Source: Planctomycetaceae bacterium (GTDB taxonomy: Bacteria; Planctomycetota; Planctomycetia; Planctomycetales; Planctomycetaceae). From it: DNA of 18,780 nt. The number at the start of each line of letters is the position of its first letter. The first letter of the stretch is position 1. Of this stretch, positions 1 through 6,577 are shown piece after piece. The stretch covers positions 1 to 18,780 of the forward strand of contig JAGQQP010000017.1 in assembly GCA_020426085.1 (NCBI GenBank). Direction: 5' to 3'. Made by a program: the position numbers and the translations under genes. Under the pieces are notes generated by a model. That model did no database searches. It worked only from the letters and a program-made list of their open reading frames with translations, and was not told the DNA's origin.

Positions 1-39
1 TTTGAGTCTTTCCCTCTCGGCAGGTAGTTTCATTTAAAA

Positions 40-1197
40 ATGTCCCCTTCGATTCTCGACGGCAAATCGATTGTTTTTGCAGGTGGTGGCACGGGTGGCC
101 ATTTACTTCCCGGTCTGGCTGTCGCAGCGGAACTGGCTTCACGGGGAAACTGCCAGATCAGTTTCGTGGGGACCAATCGATCTGTCGAAAAGCAGATCAT
201 CGCGAGGTCCGGCTACCAGCATATCGATCTGCCAACTGCTCCCATGAAGGCGATATTTCGTAACCCGTTCCGTTTTATTGTGAATCATTTCCAGGCCTAT
301 CGGAAGGGACGCGCATTTTTAAAAGAGACAAAGCCGGCACTGGTGATTGGTCTGGGAGGCATGGCGAGTGTGCCTGTCATCCTGGAAGCGTCTCGCTTAA
401 AGCTGCCTGTTGTGCTGCTGGAACAGAATATTGTCTGCGGGAAAGCGAATCACTTTCTCCTGGGGCGGGCCGACCTGGTCTGTAGCTCCTTTCCTGATAC
501 GATCTGGAACAGTAACCGGATTGATGCAGGCCAGAAGCCTCGCGTTGTGGTGACCGGCAATCCCGTGCGGACTGAGATCAGACGACTCGCTGAAACTGTG
601 ACTGAGGTCACTCCCGGCGACGATGTGGATGAATTTGTGATCCTGGTGCTGGGAGGCAGTCAGGGGGCCGTCTCGGTGAATTCTGCTGTGATCGACATGC
701 TGAAAGGGCTACAGGATCCGCTTCCGAAAGCAATTCGGATCGTACATCAGACCGGGGAAAGGGATTTCGCACGAGTCGAAAAGGCCTACGCGAAACTCGT
801 GGATGTTGCTCCCGGCTTGAACGTGACGGTGCAGCCCTTTTTCGAGGAACTTTCAGAGTGGTACGCGTGTGCCAGTCTCGTCATTTCCCGCGCGGGAGCA
901 ACGACACTCGCCGAGCTGGCCTGTGCCCGGTGCCCGACGATAGTGATCCCCTATCCGGGGTCGGTGAATGATCATCAGATGCTGAATGCCCGCTATTTTG
1001 AACAGCATGGTGCTGCTGTGATTGTCGAACAGCACTCGGATCCGGAGCAGACGGCAAATCAGCTGCAGGAAACTGTCTTGAAGTTACTGTCTGATGAAGG
1101 GGAACGAATTCAAATGGCGGCGAATATGAAATCACTGGCGGCTCCTGACGCGGCCAGACGGGTTGCCGACGAAGTGCTGGCTTTGATTTCCCGCTAA
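40..1197 (+). CDS. murG: MurG, UDP-GlcNAc:lipid I N-acetylglucosaminyltransferase
   Basis: MurG adds GlcNAc to undecaprenyl-pyrophosphoryl-MurNAc-pentapeptide (lipid I) to make lipid II, on the inner face of the cytoplasmic membrane. The 385-aa product is slightly longer than the usual ~355-360 aa. It has the N-terminal glycine-rich loop GGGTGGH at residues 15-21, the second loop LGGSQG at 204-209, and the donor-binding SRAGATTLAE segment at about 283-292, followed by NDHQMLNARYF. This is the two-Rossmann GT-B layout of family GT28. The ATG is preceded by AGGTAG, a weak ribosome site at rather long spacing. A reading frame open from the window edge ends with TAG at 25-27, which may be the tail of an upstream gene (often ftsW next to murG), but eight codons cannot show this. 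No other cell-wall gene follows: the next gene is lysC, so any dcw cluster stops here. The family call is very secure. Confidence 0.97.
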   Translation: MSPSILDGKSIVFAGGGTGGHLLPGLAVAAELASRGNCQISFVGTNRSVEKQIIARSGYQHIDLPTAPMKAIFRNPFRFIVNHFQAYRKGRAFLKETKPALVIGLGGMASVPVILEASRLKLPVVLLEQNIVCGKANHFLLGRADLVCSSFPDTIWNSNRIDAGQKPRVVVTGNPVRTEIRRLAETVTEVTPGDDVDEFVILVLGGSQGAVSVNSAVIDMLKGLQDPLPKAIRIVHQTGERDFARVEKAYAKLVDVAPGLNVTVQPFFEELSEWYACASLVISRAGATTLAELACARCPTIVIPYPGSVNDHQMLNARYFEQHGAAVIVEQHSDPEQTANQLQETVLKLLSDEGERIQMAANMKSLAAPDAARRVADEVLALISR

Positions 1198-1206
1198 ATT
1201 CAACTA

Positions 1207-1228
1207 AATGTGTTCATGTGAATACATT
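1207..1228. promoter_or_regulatory. 22-bp imperfect palindrome after murG
   Basis: The arms AATGTGTTCA and TGAATACATT pair at 10 of 11 positions around the centre, one of them a G-T wobble. It lies 10 bp after the murG stop codon. It lacks a T-tract on either side, so it is not a standard intrinsic terminator. A protein-binding site or an RNA 3'-end stem are both possible. Confidence 0.35.
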
Positions 1229-1444
1229 CCGGTTTCGTCAGAGGGCCGTTTGATGGTGCAGATGATGGGAATGTGCCTTTTTTCCGGCTGCTTTTTCTGG
1301 TTTTAACGAAACCTCAAAGTCTGATGATTCACGAATCAGGGTTGATTTGTTACCTTTTCCCATTCTCTGATTCACAGACATAACGGGACCGAATGCGTCA
1401 GGTGCAGTTAAAATCTGCGACCGCCGGTCAGTGATATCAGTACC

Positions 1445-1539
1445 TATATCGCATTACATTTAACCATAGCGTCTGTCAATCTAATATACTCGGTCCAAAT
1501 GGACCTGGAGACGCTACAGTAAAACTGGACATAGTCTAG
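1445..1539 (+). repeat. Nested palindromic repeat, copy A
   Basis: This is the best-preserved of four related ~95-bp elements in the window. An outer 8-bp stem TAGCGTCT (1467-1474) / AGACGCTA (1509-1516) encloses an AT-rich segment and a perfect inner hairpin GGTCC-AAAT-GGACC (1492-1505). A conserved flank follows, containing CAGTAAAACTGGACATAGTC. It ends about 20 bp before the lysC ribosome site, so it probably lies in the lysC leader or promoter region. The strand given is the reference orientation for the family. Confidence 0.88.
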
Positions 1540-1571
1540 TTTATTCAATTGCAGAGAAACGGAGAAAAGAA

Positions 1572-3368
1572 GTGTCGCTCATTGTCCAGAAGTTTGGTGG
1601 AACGAGTGTAGCAGATACCAGCAAGATCCTCGCAGCGGCCCGTCGGGCAACCGAAATGCAGCAGGCGGGGCATCAGGTTGTGATGGTCGTCAGTGCGCGC
1701 GGCAAAAAAACCGATGAACTGGTCGGGCTGGCAGCTGAAATTACGGACCACCCTACTCCGCGCGAGATGGACATGCTGCTGTCGACGGGCGAACAGGAAT
1801 CCGTGGCCTTGATGGCGATGGCTTTGCACAAGCTGGGAGTTGAAGCGATCAGTCTGACAGGATCTCAGATCGGGGTCGTGACCGATTCCTCGCACACCAA
1901 AGCCCGGATTATTTCGATCTCCACCGAACGGATGAGAACTGCTCTGAATGAAGGCAAGATCGTGATCGCCGCGGGATTCCAGGGACGTGACAAGGACTGG
2001 AATATCACAACCCTGGGACGGGGTGGCAGTGATACGACGGCGACAGCTCTGGCGGCCGTGCTGGAAGCGGACATGTGTGAAATCTATACCGACGTGGAAG
2101 GCGTGTTTACGACGGACCCCCGCATTGTTCCGGAAGCACACAAGATCGACAGTATCTCCTATGACGAGATGCTGGAACTGGCCAGCCTGGGAGCCGGCGT
2201 GATGCATTCCCGGTCGATTGAATTCGCGAAAAAATACAGAGTGCCTCTGAAAGTGCGACCTTCGTTTTCCGATGGCGAAGGAACTCTGATTGCCGTTCAG
2301 CCTCTGCCAGACGCTCCCGTGGTGACCGGGGTGGCTTTTGTACGGGATGAAGTGCGCGTCAGTCTGACCGATATTCCTGACGAACCGGGGATCATGGGGA
2401 GTATCTTCACGCGGATGGCCGAGCGTAAGATCTGCCTGGACATGATCGTGCAGGATGTGGGAACCGCAGGTCTGGCTCGCGTGTCGTTTACCGTTCCCCA
2501 GTCTGATCTGGCGGAAACATTGACGGCAGCCGCTGAAGCGATCGAGGTGATCGGTGCGGGTAAAATTCAGCATGGCACGAACCTCTCCAAGGTTTCGATC
2601 GTGGGCTGTGGCATGCGGAACCATTACGGGGTCGCGAGCCGCATGTTTGAAATTCTGGCGGAAGCCGACATCAACGTGGGTATGATTACGACGAGCGAGA
2701 TCAAAGTCACGGTGCTCGTCGATCGCGATCAATGTGAAAAAGCGGTCCAGGTGATTCATAACGGGTTCGAGTTGAATCAGCTTCCCAGTTATTCCTTCGC
2801 GACCAATGAGCTACTGGCTGAGGGAGAGCAGACAGGCGGTGCAGTCCAGGGATCAACTTCGCTGGAGCAGGATATTGTCAATCAGCTGTCTCACATGGAA
2901 GACATTGTTGTCAGTGAAGTCCTGCTGGATCAGAGTCAGTCACGCGTGACGGTTCGTAACCTGCCCGACAGTCCCGGCATCTGTTCGCGTCTGTTCTCGG
3001 TCGTTGCCGAGGGGGGCGTTTCGGTCGATATGATCGTACAGAATATGGGAGAAAACGAGCAGGCACATCTGTCGTTCACGGTCCCCCGGACTTCCCTGGA
3101 AAAAAGTCTGGAACTGGTCACTCCCCTGCTGAAAGAATGGGGCGACGCCGAGTTGAGTCACGAAGCGGAAATTTCCAAGCTGTCCGTTGTCGGGATTGGC
3201 TTACGCAGCCATACAGGCGTAGGACAGTCCATGTTCAGTGCGCTGGCAGAAGCAGGCATCAACATCCAGATGATCAACACCAGCGAAACCCGCATCAGTG
3301 CTGTCGTCGATCATGAACAGGGGGAACCGGCTTACCGCGGGCTCCTGCAGAAGTTCCACCTCGCCTAG
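1572..3368 (+). CDS. lysC: Aspartate kinase with four ACT domains
   Basis: Aspartokinase phosphorylates aspartate to 4-aspartyl phosphate, the first step toward lysine, threonine, methionine and diaminopimelate. The kinase domain (about residues 1-245) carries KFGGTSV at 7-13, GRGGSDT at 149-155 and the TDVEGVFTTDPR segment just after. Four ACT domains follow at about 258-335, 338-400, 457-530 and 534-598, arranged as two similar pairs. At 598 aa it is much longer than the common two-ACT enzyme (~400-450 aa) and matches the four-ACT form known from cyanobacteria such as Synechocystis. Feedback control by lysine and/or threonine is expected from the family, but which effector binds cannot be read off. 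The start is GTG at 1572, chosen because GGAGA precedes it by 6 nt and KFGGTSV lies at the normal distance from the N-terminus. Both sides of the gene are bordered by the palindromic repeat, and the TAG stop lies inside copy B. Confidence 0.96.
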   Translation: MSLIVQKFGGTSVADTSKILAAARRATEMQQAGHQVVMVVSARGKKTDELVGLAAEITDHPTPREMDMLLSTGEQESVALMAMALHKLGVEAISLTGSQIGVVTDSSHTKARIISISTERMRTALNEGKIVIAAGFQGRDKDWNITTLGRGGSDTTATALAAVLEADMCEIYTDVEGVFTTDPRIVPEAHKIDSISYDEMLELASLGAGVMHSRSIEFAKKYRVPLKVRPSFSDGEGTLIAVQPLPDAPVVTGVAFVRDEVRVSLTDIPDEPGIMGSIFTRMAERKICLDMIVQDVGTAGLARVSFTVPQSDLAETLTAAAEAIEVIGAGKIQHGTNLSKVSIVGCGMRNHYGVASRMFEILAEADINVGMITTSEIKVTVLVDRDQCEKAVQVIHNGFELNQLPSYSFATNELLAEGEQTGGAVQGSTSLEQDIVNQLSHMEDIVVSEVLLDQSQSRVTVRNLPDSPGICSRLFSVVAEGGVSVDMIVQNMGENEQAHLSFTVPRTSLEKSLELVTPLLKEWGDAELSHEAEISKLSVVGIGLRSHTGVGQSMFSALAEAGINIQMINTSETRISAVVDHEQGEPAYRGLLQKFHLA

Positions 3369-3455
3369 ACTGTGTCCAGTTTTACTGTAGCGTTTCCAGG
3401 GCTGTTTGGCCCGAGTATATTAGATTGAGAGACGCTATACTTAAATGTGATGCGC
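3365..3455 (-). repeat. Nested palindromic repeat, copy B (inverted relative to A)
   Basis: The reverse complement of this stretch aligns with copy A over nearly its whole length, including the CTAGAC end, the CCAGTTTTACTGTAGCG flank, the outer stem and the ATATTAGATTGAG spacer. On the + strand the outer stem is TAGCGTTT / AGACGCTA with one T-G wobble, and the inner hairpin is GGGCT-GTTT-GGCCC, again with one wobble. The CTAG at its left end contains the lysC stop codon (3366-3368). Confidence 0.87.
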
Positions 3456-3540
3456 TCTAGTTTTACTACAGCGGCTCCGAGGCCACTTGGGACGAGTAGA
3501 TTAGATTGAGCGACGCTATTATTAAGTGCGATGCGTTCTC
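3456..3540 (-). repeat. Nested palindromic repeat, copy B2 (decayed tandem copy)
   Basis: This is a second unit directly next to B and in the same orientation. It shares TAGTTTTACTACAGCG, GACGAGTAGATTAGATTGAG, CGACGCTA and a GATGCGTTCT end matching GATGCGCTCT of B. The stems have drifted: the outer arms CAGCGGCT / CGACGCTA have three mismatches and the inner hairpin no longer pairs well. B and B2 together fill the whole gap between the convergent lysC and pseudo-receiver genes. Confidence 0.78.
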
Positions 3541-3547
3541 AGGCAAC

Positions 3548-3922
3548 TCACGCTTCCTCAGAGAGCGCATTCTGCAGGATCTGAGGAAGCTGTGCGGAGA
3601 ATCTGCTGCGTGGCATGACTTCGGAGCAACCCGCTTCCCGGGCTGCTTCCAGTTTTTCAACATCTACGTGCGGCCCGAAAGCGACACTGATGAGGTCGGG
3701 ATGTTCCTCGTGGATCGTTTTCAGCTGTTCCCAGTTCAATGAGGGCTGGTTGAGATCCACCAGCAGCACCTGACGGATTGAGTCATCCAGTTGTGCCAGT
3801 GCCTGACGCGTACTCAGGACAGTGCAGAAAGTGTATTCCAGCTGTCTGGCAGCGCCGGTAATCTGGCTTGAAAACATGATGTCCGAACAGAGTATCAATA
3901 CCTGGGAAGCAGGTTTGGTCAT
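3548..3922 (-). CDS. Degenerate response-regulator receiver-like protein
   Basis: The 124-aa product has the alternating beta/alpha pattern of a CheY-type receiver. A first strand VLILCSD ends at residue 14, a central strand VLLVDLN places D56 where the phospho-acceptor would be, and VAFGPHVDVEKLEAAREAGC is typical of the alpha4 region. The tandem acidic pair after strand 1 is reduced to a single D14, and the conserved lysine of strand 5 seems replaced (VMPRSRF). Normal Mg-dependent phosphorylation is therefore doubtful, and it may be a pseudo-receiver used for protein contact. It has no output domain. An in-frame codon further upstream (3976) would extend it into the preceding gene. I chose ATG 3922 because it fits the start of the receiver fold and leaves a 17-bp gap. 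A 12-bp palindrome lies directly before this ATG. It is last in the FHA - CaMKII-AD - receiver series. Confidence 0.72.
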   Translation of the reverse strand: MTKPASQVLILCSDIMFSSQITGAARQLEYTFCTVLSTRQALAQLDDSIRQVLLVDLNQPSLNWEQLKTIHEEHPDLISVAFGPHVDVEKLEAAREAGCSEVMPRSRFSAQLPQILQNALSEEA

Positions 3923-3923
3923 A

Positions 3924-3935
3924 ACAGGTACCTGT
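3924..3935. promoter_or_regulatory. 12-bp perfect palindrome at the pseudo-receiver start
   Basis: ACAGGTACCTGT is perfectly self-complementary and ends 1 nt before the ATG (3922) of the receiver-like gene. It contains AGGT, the only ribosome-site-like bases there, so pairing or protein binding could influence translation. No loop is available for a normal hairpin of full length, and a DNA-binding site is equally possible. Confidence 0.35.
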
Positions 3936-3939
3936 ATTT

Positions 3940-4326
3940 TCAGATGGCAGATCGATGGAAATGGACGTGCTGCCATTCGCCATCCTGTTTCTGCCAGATA
4001 CGGGTTTCTTCACAGGCCGCAGTGGAATCGTGACCATGCTCATCAATGGCCTGGACGATACGGACATAAGTGACGAGGGCGACTTCTCCCATGATGGAGA
4101 CCATCGGTGAGCTGATGGTCGACTGTCGCGGGCGACCTGTCGGATTCATTTCAAAGTAGAAGCGGTGAAAGTCCATCCCGGCAATCAGGTGGCCTCGGGC
4201 TTCCGGCTCAAAGGCGGTCAGCTCTTCATCACAGAGACTGGTGTAGGTGTTCCAGTCTTTATGGTCGATGGAATCCAGCAGTTGCTTACTGAGTTTTAAT
4301 AACTCTTGTACGTCATTGTCAGACAT
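3940..4326 (-). CDS. CaMKII association-domain-like protein (SnoaL/NTF2 fold)
   Basis: This 128-aa protein closely resembles the C-terminal association (hub) domain of animal Ca2+/calmodulin-dependent kinase II. It has KQLLDSIDHKDWNTYTSLCD, then LTAFEPEA at residues 36-43, GMDFHRFYF at 50-58, and the end EETRIWQKQDGEWQHVHFHRS. In animals this domain assembles kinase holoenzymes into 12- to 14-mers. Free-standing bacterial members of the family exist and are generally uncharacterised. It has no kinase domain, signal peptide or membrane segment. The NTF2-like cone can also bind small ligands, so an enzymatic or ligand-binding role cannot be excluded. It lies 31 bp after an FHA-domain gene and 17 bp before a pseudo-receiver gene on the same strand, suggesting a joint operon. 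The start ATG is 4326, and only a weak ribosome site is visible. The domain assignment is secure and the role is unknown. Confidence 0.88.
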   Translation of the reverse strand: MSDNDVQELLKLSKQLLDSIDHKDWNTYTSLCDEELTAFEPEARGHLIAGMDFHRFYFEMNPTGRPRQSTISSPMVSIMGEVALVTYVRIVQAIDEHGHDSTAACEETRIWQKQDGEWQHVHFHRSAI

Positions 4327-4357
4327 GATGCGGCTTTCAGAAATGGATGGATAGAAT

Positions 4358-4900
4358 TCAGTTCCGGTCCATTTTATCCGTTAATTCAATTTCAGGAAAT
4401 TGAATGGTCTTCTTATTTTCTGAAGAACTCTGATCTGGTACGTACTCATCGATGGTTTCTGTTTCACTCGATTTATGCTGATTCTCCGGTAAGGGAATGT
4501 CCAGGGCGCGGACATCGTCGGAGACAGCGGTCAGCGTGTTTTCGGGCAGGATGCCTTCCAGGGTCTTGAGGTTGATTGTCGAACCGACGTCGACGAAAAC
4601 CTGCGGATCGTAGTCGACCTGAAAGTTGACGTCCGCGACTGATAATACACTACCCGGAATTAATTTAGTGTCCCGTTTGGGGGTCAGCTTCTGACCGTCA
4701 ATGAAGGTGCCGTTTGAGCTGCCTAGATCATGGACCAGAGCCACCGAGCCTGTCAGGAAGATTTTGCAGTGGTGGCGGCTGACGAGATCGGACTTCAGCT
4801 TGATATCGCAGTCCGAAGCTCTGCCGATCAAAGTCGTTTTCGTGAGCGTCATGGTTTTAGTTTTAGATGATGAACTTTGAACACTCAAACGAATTTTCAT
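4358..4900 (-). CDS. FHA-domain phosphopeptide-binding protein
   Basis: The N-terminal ~100 residues form a forkhead-associated domain, which binds phosphothreonine peptides. Key residues are GR at 26-27, SRHH at 41-44 and DLGSSNGT at 58-65, all present and intact. The remaining ~80 residues are polar, rich in Glu, Ser and Thr, and look disordered, with several Thr that could themselves be phosphorylated. The protein is cytoplasmic with no membrane segment. I chose ATG 4900 (MKIRLSV, 180 aa), preceded by GGTAGAG. The ATG five codons earlier has no ribosome site. The FHA gene is the first of three closely spaced genes and lies 97 bp after the clpX stop, with the clpX terminator in between. No Ser/Thr kinase is encoded in the window, so its phosphorylated partner is unknown. 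Confidence 0.92.
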   Translation of the reverse strand: MKIRLSVQSSSSKTKTMTLTKTTLIGRASDCDIKLKSDLVSRHHCKIFLTGSVALVHDLGSSNGTFIDGQKLTPKRDTKLIPGSVLSVADVNFQVDYDPQVFVDVGSTINLKTLEGILPENTLTAVSDDVRALDIPLPENQHKSSETETIDEYVPDQSSSENKKTIQFPEIELTDKMDRN

Positions 4901-4917
4901 GACTCTACCATACACAT

Positions 4918-4949
4918 AAGAAAACCCGCCGAAGTAAGGCTCCGGCGGG
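4918..4949 (-). terminator. Intrinsic terminator of clpX
   Basis: Read on the - strand, a perfect 7-bp GC stem CCCGCCG / CGGCGGG (4943-4949 with 4925-4931) with an 11-nt loop is followed by TTTTCTT. It lies 49 bp after the clpX stop codon and ends 18 bp before the FHA start. It should separate clpX from the FHA operon or allow only partial read-through. Confidence 0.9.
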
Positions 4950-4997
4950 AGATTTATTGTTTCTTCAATGAATTATAGGCCTCCTGCAGACACAAGT

Positions 4998-6284
4998 CTA
5001 TGCGGCTGCGGAGTCATCTTTGGGGAAAAGTTGTTCAGTACCCTGGATGATTTCCGGCGTAACTACATATTTCTTACCGGCTTCCTGTTCGGGAAGTTCA
5101 TACATGATATCAAACATGGCCTGTTCGATGACGCTGCGTAAGCCACGTGCTCCCGTATTTTTCTTCTGAGCAATGCGGGCGATTTCGTGCAGAGCACCTT
5201 CGGTGAATTCGAGTTCGGCCTTTTCCATTTCGAAGAATTTCTGGAACTGCCTGACGAGGGAATTCTTGGGTTCGGTCAGTACACGCACGAGGTCATCCTC
5301 GCCGAGCTGGCAGAGAGAAGAAAGTACGGGAAGTCGTCCCAGGAGTTCCGGAATCAGACCGAATTCCAGCACGTCATCCACGGATGCCTGTGCCAGCAGG
5401 TCATTTTTAGACTGTTCCTGCACCTTCTTCTGCTGATTGTTCTGTCCGAAGCCAATCGTCTTGCGGCCCAGTCGTTTTCCGACAATATCTTCCAGTCCCA
5501 CAAAGGTACCGCCACAGATAAAGAGGATGTTACTGGTGTCGAGCTGAATGTACTGCTGCTCGGGATGTTTGCGACCGCCTTGTGGTGGCACATTCGCTAC
5601 GGTCCCTTCCAGCATTTTCAGCAATGCCTGCTGAACGCCTTCGCCGGAAACATCCCGGGTAATGGAAACGTTCTGGCTGGTTTTGCCAATCTTGTCAATT
5701 TCGTCGATGAATAAAATACCGCGCTGGGCCGCTTCGACATCGAAATCGGCTGCGTGCAGAAGCTTGAGCAGCAGGTTTTCAACGTCTTCACCCACATAAC
5801 CGGCTTCGGTTAACGTGGTGGCATCGCCGATAGCAAACGGAACCTGCAGGTAGCGGGCCAGACTTTTCGCCAGCAGTGTCTTGCCGGATCCGGTCGGACC
5901 GATCAGCAGGATGTTGGATTTATCGAGTTCAACGTCCGAGCCTTCTTCTTCAGCGTGCATCAGTCGTTTGTAGTGATTGTGAACGGCAACCGCCATGACT
6001 TTCTTGGCCCGTTCCTGACCAATCACATACTCATTCAGGTGTGTTACAATTTCCCGAGGAGTGGGAACATTTTTGAACAGTTTTTTGGTGGTTCCTCTGC
6101 GTCGGTGCTCCTGCTCCAGAATGGATTGGCAAACTTCAATACATTCACCACAGATATAAGCGTTATCGGGACCCTCAACCAGGGGGCCGACTTCACGGTA
6201 GCTTTTTCTGCAAAAAGAACAGTTCGCGTTTTTCTTCCCAGAAGAATTACGTTTTCCAGAGGTGATATCTCGTCCGGTGGGCAT
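4998..6284 (-). CDS. clpX: ClpX, ATPase subunit of the ClpXP protease
   Basis: ClpX is a hexameric AAA+ unfoldase that recognises tagged or damaged proteins and feeds them into ClpP. The 428-aa protein starts with a zinc-binding domain (C22, C25, C45, C48). The AAA+ core has Walker A GPTGSGKT at 129-136, pore loop GYVG at 162-165, Walker B ILFIDEID at 190-197, the GGRKHP loop at about 236-241 and the ClpP-docking IGF tripeptide at 277-279. The C-terminal segment ([14 protein letters not shown]) carries the sensor-2 arginine region. Every key residue is present. Unlike the common arrangement, clpP is not next to it. The upstream gene on the same strand encodes a small membrane protein, and the 293-bp leader holds repeat copy C. 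An intrinsic terminator follows the stop. Confidence 0.98.
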   Translation of the reverse strand: MPTGRDITSGKRNSSGKKNANCSFCRKSYREVGPLVEGPDNAYICGECIEVCQSILEQEHRRRGTTKKLFKNVPTPREIVTHLNEYVIGQERAKKVMAVAVHNHYKRLMHAEEEGSDVELDKSNILLIGPTGSGKTLLAKSLARYLQVPFAIGDATTLTEAGYVGEDVENLLLKLLHAADFDVEAAQRGILFIDEIDKIGKTSQNVSITRDVSGEGVQQALLKMLEGTVANVPPQGGRKHPEQQYIQLDTSNILFICGGTFVGLEDIVGKRLGRKTIGFGQNNQQKKVQEQSKNDLLAQASVDDVLEFGLIPELLGRLPVLSSLCQLGEDDLVRVLTEPKNSLVRQFQKFFEMEKAELEFTEGALHEIARIAQKKNTGARGLRSVIEQAMFDIMYELPEQEAGKKYVVTPEIIQGTEQLFPKDDSAAA

Positions 6285-6577
6285 AGCTTCCCTTCAACGG
6301 TGTCAACTAAATTATGGCGATCAACGTCCAGTGAGTTTTGATTCTGCCTCCGTGCAAATCACTCGATAGGTATATATAACTTTTGAAATGGATCTCTGAT
6401 TAGAATCGGTACTGAATAATATATCGCATCGCATTTCACCATAGCATCTTTCAATTAAATCTACTCGGACCAAATGGCCCTGGAGATGCTACAGTAAAAC
6501 TGGACACAGTCTAAGAGGCAGTTATCGGATAAAAAATGTGATCTATTTCTATTTGCATTAAGAAGAACCGCTGACAG
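6285..6577. other. Spacer between the SHOCT-protein gene and clpX (293 bp)
   Basis: No gene is seen. The spacer contains repeat copy C (6420-6513) and, between it and clpX, about 130 bp of AT-rich sequence including TATATATAA around 6370. This is a plausible place for the clpX promoter on the - strand, although I could not define a -35/-10 pair with confidence. Confidence 0.5.
6420..6513 (+). repeat. Nested palindromic repeat, copy C
   Basis: This copy has the same orientation as A. The outer stem is TAGCATCT (6442-6449) / AGATGCTA (6484-6491), perfectly paired. Compared with A, both arms have changed together (G to A on the left, C to T on the right), a compensatory pair. The inner hairpin read on the - strand is GGGCC-ATTT-GGTCC with one G-T wobble. 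The CAGTAAAACTGGACACAGTC flank is nearly identical to that of A. It occupies the space between the upstream small gene and clpX, both transcribed on the - strand. Confidence 0.87.

Larger units (their letters stand above)
1198..1571. other. murG-lysC intergenic region (374 bp)
   Basis: No gene is seen here. It holds a 22-bp imperfect palindrome close to the murG stop (1207-1228), a second small dyad TGATTC-AC-GAATCA at 1325-1338 whose half TGATTCAC recurs at 1368-1375, repeat copy A (1445-1539), and the lysC ribosome site GGAGA at 1561-1565. Any lysC promoter must lie inside or before the repeat. I could not pick out a convincing -35/-10 pair. Confidence 0.6.

Noticed and set aside
1545..2759. 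404-codon open frame on the - strand opposite lysC
   Set aside because: It is fully antisense to the kinase and ACT coding region, has a His/Arg-rich composition typical of a shadow frame and no ribosome site.
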